A stretch of DNA of 64,000 nt, from assembly GCA_964624625.1 (NCBI GenBank), contig CAZUXW010000001.1, positions 72,176 through 136,175 on the forward strand, read 5' to 3'. How positions within the stretch are numbered: position 1 is the first letter of the stretch; the number at the start of each line of letters is the position of its first letter. Positions 33,650 to 40,361 of the stretch are shown here, piece after piece. The position numbers and the translations under genes were made by a program. This DNA is from PALSA-1180 sp964624625 (lineage in GTDB: Bacteria > Oederibacteriota > Muellerivitia > Muellerivitales > Muellerivitaceae). The notes under the pieces were generated by a model, which made no database searches, was not told the origin of the DNA, and saw only the letters and a program-made list of their open reading frames with translations.

Positions 33650-34681
33650 TTATGCCTTGGCCGACTCGAAAAGCCAGGTTGAGAGATAACGCTCCCCCGT
33701 GTCGGGCAGGATCACCACAATCGTCTTTCCCTTGCTCTCGGGCCGTTCAGCCACTTGCAAGGCAGCCCAAAGAGCCGCGCCGCTGGAGATGCCTCCAAGG
33801 ATTCCTTCCTGTTTGGCCAACTGACGGGCCGTTTCCCCCGAGTCTTCGTTCGTAACTCGGATCACTTCATCAATTACCTCACGGTTCAAAACCTTGGGGA
33901 CAAATCCCGCTCCGATGCCTTGTATTTTGTGGGGGCCAGCCGGGCCTCCCGAGAGTACCGGCGAGGCGTCTGGCTCGACCGCGATGGCCCTAAAAGAGGG
34001 CTTCCGCGTCTTGATCACTTCCGCGACCCCTGTAATTGTCCCTCCGGTTCCCACGCCCGATATAAGGATGTCCACCTGTCCCTCGGTATCGTTCCAAATC
34101 TCCTCCGCGGTGGTTCTTCTGTGAATTTCCGGATTGGCGGGATTATTGAACTGCTGTGGCACGAAACTATTCGGAGTTGAATTGGCCAATTCCTCAGCCT
34201 TATCCACGGCCCCTTTCATTCCTTTGGGACCTTCGGTCAGAACCAATTCGGCCCCAAAGATGCGCAGCAATTGCCTGCGCTCCAGGCTCATGGTCTCGGG
34301 CATGGTCAGGATGAGACGATAACCTTTGGCCGCCGCGATGTAGGCCAGGCCGATCCCGGTGTTTCCACTGGTAGGCTCTATGATCACTGTATCCTTTTGG
34401 ATCAACCCCTTTTTTTCAGCATCCTCGATTAAGGCGATGGCCAGCCGATCCTTGACGCTTGAGGAAGGATTTTGGGATTCAAGTTTGACCAGAATCCTGG
34501 TTCCTGTATGACTGCCCAATTTCTTCAAAGCCACCAACGGAGTCTCACCGATGGTTTGAGTGATGTCCCGGTAAGTCCTATGGCGAAGCGTTCGTTTGAA
34601 AACGATCGCAGGGTCTTGATTGTCCTCCCCCAGGCTTGGACTCACTACGGCTTCCTTAAGATCCTCTTTAGAAATAATCAT
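33650..34681 (-). CDS. cysK: Cysteine synthase (O-acetylserine sulfhydrylase), SrpG-like
   Basis: A fold-type II PLP enzyme that makes cysteine from O-acetylserine and sulfide. The 343-residue protein has an unusual 39-residue N-terminal extension (MIISKEDLKEAVVSPSLG...) before the core TQTIGETPLVALKKL. The PLP Lys is in SSVKDRLAIA, the substrate loop EPTSGNTGIGLA and the phosphate loop GVGTGGTITG. Residues 315-343 end GERYLSTWLFES, as in CysK. Riboswitch RS8 lies 65 bp upstream, within the peroxiredoxin operon. The extension could be a localisation or cargo tag, but that is speculative. Confidence 0.94.
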   Translation of the reverse strand: MIISKEDLKEAVVSPSLGEDNQDPAIVFKRTLRHRTYRDITQTIGETPLVALKKLGSHTGTRILVKLESQNPSSSVKDRLAIALIEDAEKKGLIQKDTVIIEPTSGNTGIGLAYIAAAKGYRLILTMPETMSLERRQLLRIFGAELVLTEGPKGMKGAVDKAEELANSTPNSFVPQQFNNPANPEIHRRTTAEEIWNDTEGQVDILISGVGTGGTITGVAEVIKTRKPSFRAIAVEPDASPVLSGGPAGPHKIQGIGAGFVPKVLNREVIDEVIRVTNEDSGETARQLAKQEGILGGISSGAALWAALQVAERPESKGKTIVVILPDTGERYLSTWLFESAKA

Positions 34682-34746
34682 GTCATCCTCCAGTATTTTC
34701 CCAAGGTTAGGTGATCGGGTCTAAAATTTACCGATTGGGTTTCGGT

Positions 34747-34894
34747 AAAAAAAAATCCCAAACCACTTGAAGCGGTTTGGGATTATGGTCCTTGAATAAT
34801 CTTTTTCCGCTTTAGCCCCTTTTCACCGGTCCATGGATTTATCTCCAAGGGTGTCGATGCGGCGGGGGCAAGTTGGTTATTAAATCCCGCCGGT
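34747..34894 (-). promoter_or_regulatory. SAM-II-like riboswitch with terminator, copy RS8 (intra-operon, before cysK)
   Basis: Aptamer 34807-34894: P1 CGGCGGG pairs with CCCGCCG, core GGATTTAA then CCAACTTGC (GGC changed to GGA), a longer hairpin built on CACC..GGTG, 3' strand GGGGCTAAAGCGG. The terminator at 34747-34783 (AATCCCAAACCGCTT and its inverse, nine T) contains CCGCTT, complementary to AAGCGG. It lies just after the peroxiredoxin stop with no promoter between, so it controls read-through into cysK and the encapsulin operon. Confidence 0.76.
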
Positions 34895-34915
34895 TCCAAA
34901 CTTATCGTCTGGAAA

Positions 34916-35584
34916 TTAATTTGAGCGAACAGGCTCCTTGGACTCGGTCTTGTTCGGCTGGGGAGTCAAGCGAAGGTAAGGCCGAACGGCCTTGTAACCC
35001 TTGGGAAAGCGCTCCTTCAATTCCTTCTCATCCTTCAAGGCCGGCACAATGACCACGTCTTCCCCGTCCTTCCAATTCACCGGAGTCGCCACCTTGTAAT
35101 TGTCGGTCAATTGCAGGGAATCGATCACCCGGAGGATCTCGTTGAAATTGCGGCCCGTGCTGGCGGGATAAGTGATGGTGGCGCGAACCTTCTTTTCGGG
35201 ATCGATAATGAAGACCGACCGAACCGTGGCGTTGGCCAGGGAATTAGGATGGATCAGGTCGTAAAGCAGTGAAACCTTATGGTCGTGATCGGCCAGGATG
35301 GGGAAATTAACTTTTGTATTCTGGGTCTCGTTGATATCAGGGATCCAGCCCTTGTGGTTTTCCACCGTATCCACCGAGAGGGCGATTACCTTGACGCCCC
35401 TCTTCTCGAATTCCGGCTTCAATTTGGCCGTCTCGCCAAGCTCGGTGGTACAAACGGGGGTAAAATCCGCCGGGTGGGAAAACAAAACCACCCAGGACTT
35501 GCCGGCCCAATCGTAAAAATGAATGGAACCTTCGCTGGAATCCTGCGTAAAATCCGGCGCCACATCGCCTAATCTGAGTGCCAT
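34916..35584 (-). CDS. 1-Cys peroxiredoxin (Prx6-type)
   Basis: A thiol peroxidase of the Prx6 group, 222 residues. The peroxidatic Cys is in FSHPADFTPVCTTELG. The C-terminal region with ATPVNWKDGEDVVIVPALKDEKEL is typical of the 1-Cys Prx6/TSA2-like subgroup; no second resolving Cys is visible. It reduces hydrogen peroxide and organic hydroperoxides. It is the first gene behind a promoter and two tandem riboswitches and is followed by cysteine synthesis and the encapsulin genes, so peroxide defence may accompany the sulfur-starvation response. A good Shine-Dalgarno (AGGAGG) precedes the ATG. Confidence 0.93.
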   Translation of the reverse strand: MALRLGDVAPDFTQDSSEGSIHFYDWAGKSWVVLFSHPADFTPVCTTELGETAKLKPEFEKRGVKVIALSVDTVENHKGWIPDINETQNTKVNFPILADHDHKVSLLYDLIHPNSLANATVRSVFIIDPEKKVRATITYPASTGRNFNEILRVIDSLQLTDNYKVATPVNWKDGEDVVIVPALKDEKELKERFPKGYKAVRPYLRLTPQPNKTESKEPVRSN

Positions 35585-35632
35585 GACCTGCCTCCTTAAA
35601 TTTCTTCAAATTTAGAAGAGGCCCCGGATAAT

Positions 35633-35822
35633 AAAAAAAACCCGAGGCCGCTTCGGAAGGCGGCTCGGGTTTCCCAATGGTGGAAATCTTGTGCCGCTTT
35701 AGCCCCCAGTTCTTCCTTCCCCGATGACGGGAAGAAAACGGTCGGGGCAAGTTGGTCGATCCCCATCGGGAATCGTGGAAAGGGCTTGGTCCAAGCCCCG
35801 TCGCCAATTAAAGCCACACCGT
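35633..35822 (-). promoter_or_regulatory. SAM-II-like riboswitch with terminator, copy RS9 (with inserted hairpins, second in tandem)
   Basis: Aptamer 35693-35822: P1 ACGGT pairs with ACCGT, core GGCTTTAA ... CCAACTTGC but with an insert of about 60 bases between them, which holds two hairpins (GGCTTGG/CCAAGCC and CGATTCCC/GGGGATCG). The 3' strand is GGGGGCTAAAGCGG. The terminator at 35633-35671 has GCCGC, complementary to GCGGC, and eight T. It lies about 50 bp before the peroxiredoxin gene. Confidence 0.74.
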
Positions 35823-35858
35823 TAAAACCTTTAAAACAAAGGCTTTTTGCCGTAAAAC

Positions 35859-35987
35859 AAAAAACCCGAACCGCTTTTAGGCGGTTCGGGTTTAGGAGAG
35901 TTCTCTTAAACTTCGTTACCGCTTTAGCTCGCTGTTCGCCCCCTTTCGGGAACACGCCGGAGCAAGTTGGAAACTTAAAGCCCGCGT
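35859..35987 (-). promoter_or_regulatory. SAM-II-like riboswitch with terminator, copy RS10 (promoter-proximal)
   Basis: Aptamer 35919-35987: P1 CGC pairs with GCG, core GGCTTTAA then CCAACTTGC, hairpin GTTCCC-GAAA-GGGGGC, 3' strand GAGCTAAAGCGG. The terminator at 35859-35892 has ACCGC, complementary to GCGGT, and six T. The GTTTAAGAGAA/TTCTCCTAAAC-type dyad lies between, as in RS5 and RS7. Confidence 0.78.
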
Positions 35988-35998
35988 TTGATGTTCGA

Positions 35999-36027
35999 AA
36001 TATATTCCAAACCCATTTAAGTGTCAA
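35999..36027 (-). promoter_or_regulatory. Promoter of the peroxiredoxin-cysK-encapsulin operon
   Basis: A -35 box TTGACA (36022-36027) and a -10 box TATATT (35999-36004), spacer 17, on the minus strand. RS10 starts about 12 bases downstream. Confidence 0.82.
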
Positions 36028-36062
36028 TAGACTTTATTAAATAATTTTCAATCCGGAAAAAC

Positions 36063-36770
36063 CTAAGCGGAACAAGCCGATTCCATCGTTTCAAAGCCAA
36101 CCTTACCAGTCCCGCAAACGGGACAAACGTGATTCCTTTCTGGAACGATGGACCGCGCTTCCCTTTTCTGAGCGTCAATTTTCCAAAGCCGGAAAGGCCC
36201 CTTTCCTGAAGCCAACCTCAAGGCCTCCCGGGCCTGCAGAAAACCTATCGCTTGGGAGAAGGAGCCGAGGACCCCTGCCTCCTGGCAGGTGGGCATGGCA
36301 AAAGGCGGGGGTATTTTGGGGATGAGGCAGCGCAGGCAGGCTGTGACGCCTGGCAAAACCGGCAAGACTTGCCCCTCGAACTTGACCACGCCGGCGTGAA
36401 CAAAGGGCTTCCTTAATTTGACGCACCAATCGTTCAATAAAAATTTCTTTTCAAGACGGTCCAGGCCGTCCACGACCAGGTCGTAATCCCCAAAATATTT
36501 TCCGGCGTTGGCCGCCCCAAAGGCTTCCATTATTTCAATCGTCTTGGTTTTTGGAAAACGGCTCTTCAGGTACTCGGCGGCTGCCTCGACTTTCGGCCTG
36601 CCCAAATCCTTATCGGAATAAAGGATCTGACGGTGCAGGTTGGAAGCCTCGATCCTATCCGGGTCCATCAGGCCCAACGTCCCAACCCCCGCTTCGGCCA
36701 AAGCCAAGGAAGCCGGACAACCCAGCCCGCCGGCTCCGACGATCAAAATCCTCAGCTCCCTATTCTCCAT
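36063..36770 (-). CDS. ThiF/MoeB-family adenylyltransferase (sulfur-carrier E1)
   Basis: An E1-like enzyme that adenylates the C-terminal Gly-Gly of a ubiquitin-like sulfur carrier. The 235-residue protein shows ILIVGAGGLGCPASLALAEAGVGTLGLMDPD (Rossmann), ASNLHRQILYSDKDLGRPK, YDLVVDGLDR and two zinc CxxC pairs (CLRC and CPVC). The Arg/Cys region (AMPTCQEAGVLGSFSQAIGF) matches MoeB/ThiF without a rhodanese domain. I chose MENRELRILIVG at 36770. It ends 36 bp before the peroxiredoxin-operon promoter. It may serve the CysO-like carrier at 47.8 kb, since the E1 next to that gene looks degenerate. Confidence 0.88.
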   Translation of the reverse strand: MENRELRILIVGAGGLGCPASLALAEAGVGTLGLMDPDRIEASNLHRQILYSDKDLGRPKVEAAAEYLKSRFPKTKTIEIMEAFGAANAGKYFGDYDLVVDGLDRLEKKFLLNDWCVKLRKPFVHAGVVKFEGQVLPVLPGVTACLRCLIPKIPPPFAMPTCQEAGVLGSFSQAIGFLQAREALRLASGKGPFRLWKIDAQKREARSIVPERNHVCPVCGTGKVGFETMESACSA

Positions 36771-36798
36771 TACAAATCCTAATTGTTTTTTCACCGTT

Positions 36799-36987
36799 TT
36801 ACATGAATCCCAAGATCGCGATGATAAAGCCCGCCGCAAAAAGAAAATAGGCCGTGAACCTCATCCAGAAAAATCCATAGGCTGGTTTGCCGTCAACCCT
36901 GGCCGGGTAGCGGCTGAACATATTCGACAAAAGGAAAACAATAATCCCTAGGACCGCCAACCCCAAACCAGCCAATAAATTTCCCAT
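36799..36987 (-). CDS. Small membrane protein, two transmembrane segments
   Basis: A 62-residue protein with two hydrophobic helices (LAGLGLAVLGIIVFLLSNMF and FWMRFTAYFLFAAGFIIAILGFM) joined by a polar loop. I do not recognise a family. It lies just upstream of the ThiF/MoeB gene and downstream of an aldo/keto reductase, all on the minus strand. No function is indicated. Confidence 0.55.
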   Translation of the reverse strand: MGNLLAGLGLAVLGIIVFLLSNMFSRYPARVDGKPAYGFFWMRFTAYFLFAAGFIIAILGFM

Positions 36988-37009
36988 AGGGCCACCCTGA
37001 ATTTAAATA

Positions 37010-37993
37010 TTAATAAGCTCCCCGAATATGACCGGCGACTTCCCTTAGATAAAAATCCCTGAGTTTCCCGTGGAGTTCCTTGGACAAAGGCGCCAGGTCG
37101 CTTGCCTTGGCGTTATCCAACGCCTGCTGTGGATTCTTGGCTCCTGGAATGATGGTGCTCACCGCCTCAAAATCCAGGCACCAGCGGTTAGCCATTTGTC
37201 CCAGAGTCATCCCGGCCGGGACCATCGCCTTGAGCTTATCCGCCAACTCCACACCCTTTTCAAAGGGTAATCCCGCGAAGGTTTCCCCCACGTTGAAAGC
37301 CTGTCCATCCCGATTATACGTTCGGTGGTCCTGGGGGGCAAATTGCGTTTCCTTCTTGTATTTCCCCGCCAAAAGCCCGCTGGCCAGCGGCAGGCGGACA
37401 ATGATGCCCACACCCTTGGCTTTGGCTTGGGCCAATAGGTCATCGATCGGTTTCTGCCGGAAGATATTAAAAATTATCTGTAGCGAGGCCATGCCTTCCT
37501 GACGGAGGCAAAAAAGCCCCTCTTCCACCGTTTCCACGCTGACCCCGAAGTTTTTGATCTTCCCGTCCTTTTTCAACAGCCTCAGCCACTCAAACACTTC
37601 TCCTTTTTTAAGAACCTCAAAAGGCGGGCAATGGAGCTGGGTCAGGTCTAAGGCCTCCAATCCAAGGCGCTGGAGGGAGTTTTCCGTGTGCTTTCGGAAG
37701 GCGTCCCAGGACACATTTTCCGGCCATCCCGGTTCCGGAAAGCGGATCAGCTTTGTGGCCACGAACACTTTCGCCTTGCTGGTTTTCAGGAATTTGCCGA
37801 TAAGGCTCTCACTGCGGCCAACTCCATAGACATCCGCCGTGTCGAAAAAATTAATCCCCGCGTCCACGGCGGCTCCCAGGGTTTTAAGCGCCTCGCTCTC
37901 CGTCACTTCCCCCCAATCCCCGCCAAACTGCCAGGTCCCGACCCCCACTTCCGATATCAACGATCCCGAGTTGCCCAAGTGCCTTGTTTTCAT
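37010..37993 (-). CDS. Aldo/keto reductase
   Basis: A 327-residue NADPH-dependent oxidoreductase with a TIM-barrel pattern. The catalytic tetrad is visible: Asp in NFFDTADVYG with the Tyr three residues on, Lys in VFVATKLIRF and His in LTQLHCPP. The start MKTRHLGNSGSLISEVGVGTWQFGGDW is typical of the group with the GVGTW motif. The C-terminal half includes STIIPGAKNPQQALDNAKA for coenzyme binding. The substrate cannot be inferred. It lies between two uncharacterised secreted/membrane genes. Confidence 0.93.
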   Translation of the reverse strand: MKTRHLGNSGSLISEVGVGTWQFGGDWGEVTESEALKTLGAAVDAGINFFDTADVYGVGRSESLIGKFLKTSKAKVFVATKLIRFPEPGWPENVSWDAFRKHTENSLQRLGLEALDLTQLHCPPFEVLKKGEVFEWLRLLKKDGKIKNFGVSVETVEEGLFCLRQEGMASLQIIFNIFRQKPIDDLLAQAKAKGVGIIVRLPLASGLLAGKYKKETQFAPQDHRTYNRDGQAFNVGETFAGLPFEKGVELADKLKAMVPAGMTLGQMANRWCLDFEAVSTIIPGAKNPQQALDNAKASDLAPLSKELHGKLRDFYLREVAGHIRGAY

Positions 37994-38007
37994 TTCCCCT
38001 CCTAATC

Positions 38008-39249
38008 TTAGTTGGCTGCGGTTTTACCCGCCAAAATCTTTTTCAACAATTTTCCGTCCTTTGAATAAATCACGAAATACCATCCCCGCGGACAAACCAA
38101 TCCCTGGTCATCTCTGCCGTCCCATTCGGCCCAATCTTCCTTCTGGGCTATTATTTTTTTCTCATATAAATACCGCAAGTGCCTTCCATCCTTGTCCAAT
38201 ACTTCCAAGCGGTAAACCCCGGGCCCATCGGCGAAACTCATATAAATATTAGCGGGGGGCCTGTCAAACACAATGGTCTGACCCTCGGCTTTTACCGGCA
38301 CGGGATTTTCGGCAACCGAAGGCGCGATTTCTCTCGCCGTGAGCGGCGTGGACTCGCCTCGGACCACCTCAGGCCCCAGGATGGTTGATGTGAAAACGGG
38401 TGTTGGAGTTGGGTTCAACCTCCAACGGAGCGGTGCCCGACGCGGAGGAACGGTTGGGGTTGGTTCGGGATTTGTTTCCCCCGGGGGAACGAAAATAGCC
38501 GACCGGGCCGGAACCGGAGTCGCGGTGGCGGTCGGGAGACTGACCGGATGACGTCGATCCGGTTGGGTCACCACCAAGGGTTCGATCCGCGGGGCCTGCA
38601 TGGGCTTGCCGCAATCGGGATTATTACCGATGTTGAGGAAAAACTTTCGGCGAAACAAGTGCCTTTCCCCTGGAAAGCGGGCGTCCGGAGAAGGCATCAA
38701 GGACGACAAGAAAGAAACCGGCTCCCCGGTTTGAGGATCCCTGATGGTAGCCGCGAAAGGGATGGAAGGCCCGGTGAGACAGGCCGCTTTCCACGAATCA
38801 TCATTGAAGGTCATGTAATGCCAACCCCGTGGTTCACCCGCCATCTTGTCCCCGATATAAAATGACTTTTGGTCTTGTGCATCACTGCTGGTAAGCCTGA
38901 ACGTTTTACCATCAGAGGAAGTCATCTCCAGGACATAGGCTATACCCACAACATCCCGATTGCCCTTGGTTACCACGGACTTGTCGCTCACCTCAACGGC
39001 CAAAATATTCTCCCTTTTAAAATAACAAAGGTGGTCCGGTACACAAGTAACGGTTTGAGGGCCCGATTTTTCCGGCGTATAACGCTGGCTGTCGATGATG
39101 GGTGTGCCGTTCAGAAAGATGTCAGCCCAATCATCCACGGAGATAATGAAAGTGGCCTTGACCAGATAAGGCGCGGTGTTCTGGGCAAGTGCTTGCCGCC
39201 CCATTTGAAAACTGACCATGAATATAAGCAGCGTTAATTTCTTTTTCAT
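38008..39249 (-). CDS. Secreted protein with Pro/Thr-rich linker and FlgD-like C-terminal domain
   Basis: A 413-residue exported protein with signal peptide (ending near ALA-QN). The N-terminal domain (residues about 25-200) resembles a jelly-roll or carbohydrate-binding fold with WHYMTFNDDSWKAACLTG. A Pro/Thr-rich linker with PTPT/TATATP runs at about 225-300. The C-terminal domain (VYRLEVLDKDGRHLRYLYEKK, WDGRDDQGLVCPRGWYFVIYSKDG) looks like the FlgD Ig-like/gliding-motility sorting type. The last 14 residues are basic. Function unknown; possibly a cell-surface adhesin. Confidence 0.65.
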   Translation of the reverse strand: MKKKLTLLIFMVSFQMGRQALAQNTAPYLVKATFIISVDDWADIFLNGTPIIDSQRYTPEKSGPQTVTCVPDHLCYFKRENILAVEVSDKSVVTKGNRDVVGIAYVLEMTSSDGKTFRLTSSDAQDQKSFYIGDKMAGEPRGWHYMTFNDDSWKAACLTGPSIPFAATIRDPQTGEPVSFLSSLMPSPDARFPGERHLFRRKFFLNIGNNPDCGKPMQAPRIEPLVVTQPDRRHPVSLPTATATPVPARSAIFVPPGETNPEPTPTVPPRRAPLRWRLNPTPTPVFTSTILGPEVVRGESTPLTAREIAPSVAENPVPVKAEGQTIVFDRPPANIYMSFADGPGVYRLEVLDKDGRHLRYLYEKKIIAQKEDWAEWDGRDDQGLVCPRGWYFVIYSKDGKLLKKILAGKTAAN

Positions 39250-39405
39250 CATCCCTCGTTTATTACTGGAGGAACCACATCATATAACGCACCCATTCCA
39301 TTTTCAGGAGTTTCCAGCCCAAACAGCTCGGGAGCCGCCCCGCGGCCGCAAGTTCTTAAGGCTTATTTAATTGCGGGCTCAACCAAGGGGGACTTAAAAT
39401 GAGGC

Positions 39406-40314
39406 ATGAAAAATATTCTCGGGATTTTCACCCTCTTCCTGCTCATGGAAACCGCTTTTCCCTCTGGTCCCGCCTCAGCCAAGGCCATCCACTCCCTGAC
39501 GCGCAAGTCGAAATCCCTTCCCCTTCAATATGTGATCCAGGACCTTCAGGGCGGGGTCTTGATCCGGGACAAAAAAACGGGAAAAACCGAAAGGGCCCAA
39601 GAAGAGGAAACGGTTGCCGCCGGGGACGAGGTCCTTACCCAATCCGGGGCGAAAGCCTCCTTAACCCTCAATCAAAACACCATGTTCCGCCTGTCCGAAA
39701 ACAGCGACATCAAGGTGGAGGCATTGGCCCGCCGCCCAAAGGGAACCGGTTTTATCAGCCGCCTCGGCCTTCTGGCTGGGAAAATCCTTTCGGAAGTGGA
39801 GGACCTTCGAAAAAGCCAATCCTCCTTCGAGGTTTCCTCGGGCGGGGTTATTTGCGGGGTGCGCGGCACCGCTTTCGAGGTCGAGAAAGTCGGAAAGACC
39901 TTACAAACCAAAACCTTCCACGGGGTGGTGGAAGTCAAAAAGGGCGCCCTACAAAAGACCGTGGTGGCGGACCAAAACCAGGATTTCGCCTTCGACCAGG
40001 ATACCTTCCTCCCCAAAAGGACCCTCACCCAGGAGGAGCGGAAAACCTATCAAACCTGGCTGACCCAAAAAGCCGTCGTTGAGCGGAAGCTGATGGAACG
40101 GCAGGCTGTTTTGAATTCCATCTCCCAATTGAGCGAGGAGGAGCAGGCCGATCTCACGCGGAAGCTTGAGGCTTATCCCGAAAAGGACCGGCTGAAAAAA
40201 ACCAGGGAAATGCTCCAGGATTGGAGCAGGGATATCCGGAAGAAAACCTTGGAAAAAATAAAAAACGACGCGGCCCAAAAACGCGAAGAAAACGATTCGT
40301 TGCGGGATAAGTAA
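39406..40314 (+). CDS. FecR-domain protein
   Basis: A 302-residue exported protein with an N-terminal signal peptide (ending near ASA-KA) and a FecR-like domain at about residues 45-190 (GDEVLTQSGAKASLTLNQNTMFRLSENSDIKV, GGVICGVRGTAFEVEKVG), followed by a charged helical C-terminus. FecR domains sense or transmit signals at the envelope, but stand-alone exported versions are of unknown role. It is one of the few plus-strand genes and is divergently arranged with the gene at 38008-39249. The start ATG at 39406 begins the signal peptide. Confidence 0.85.
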   Translation: MKNILGIFTLFLLMETAFPSGPASAKAIHSLTRKSKSLPLQYVIQDLQGGVLIRDKKTGKTERAQEEETVAAGDEVLTQSGAKASLTLNQNTMFRLSENSDIKVEALARRPKGTGFISRLGLLAGKILSEVEDLRKSQSSFEVSSGGVICGVRGTAFEVEKVGKTLQTKTFHGVVEVKKGALQKTVVADQNQDFAFDQDTFLPKRTLTQEERKTYQTWLTQKAVVERKLMERQAVLNSISQLSEEEQADLTRKLEAYPEKDRLKKTREMLQDWSRDIRKKTLEKIKNDAAQKREENDSLRDK

Positions 40315-40361
40315 CTAGCCTTTCCTCCTCCTTCCGGATAGTCCCAAGCCTCCCTGGCGCC

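Noticed and set aside
35596..36027. Minus-strand open frame of 143 codons spanning RS9 and RS10
   Set aside because: It is made entirely of riboswitch, terminator and promoter sequence, so it is a chance frame.
38008..39249. Reading this protein as a type IX secretion cargo
   Set aside because: The C-terminal domain resembles FlgD/sorting folds, but no type IX machinery is visible, so only a general secreted-protein call is kept.
39399..40082. Alternative plus-strand frame of 227 codons over the FecR gene
   Set aside because: It lies in a shifted frame of a gene with signal peptide and FecR domain; its composition (Arg/Gly/Pro-rich) is typical of a shadow frame.
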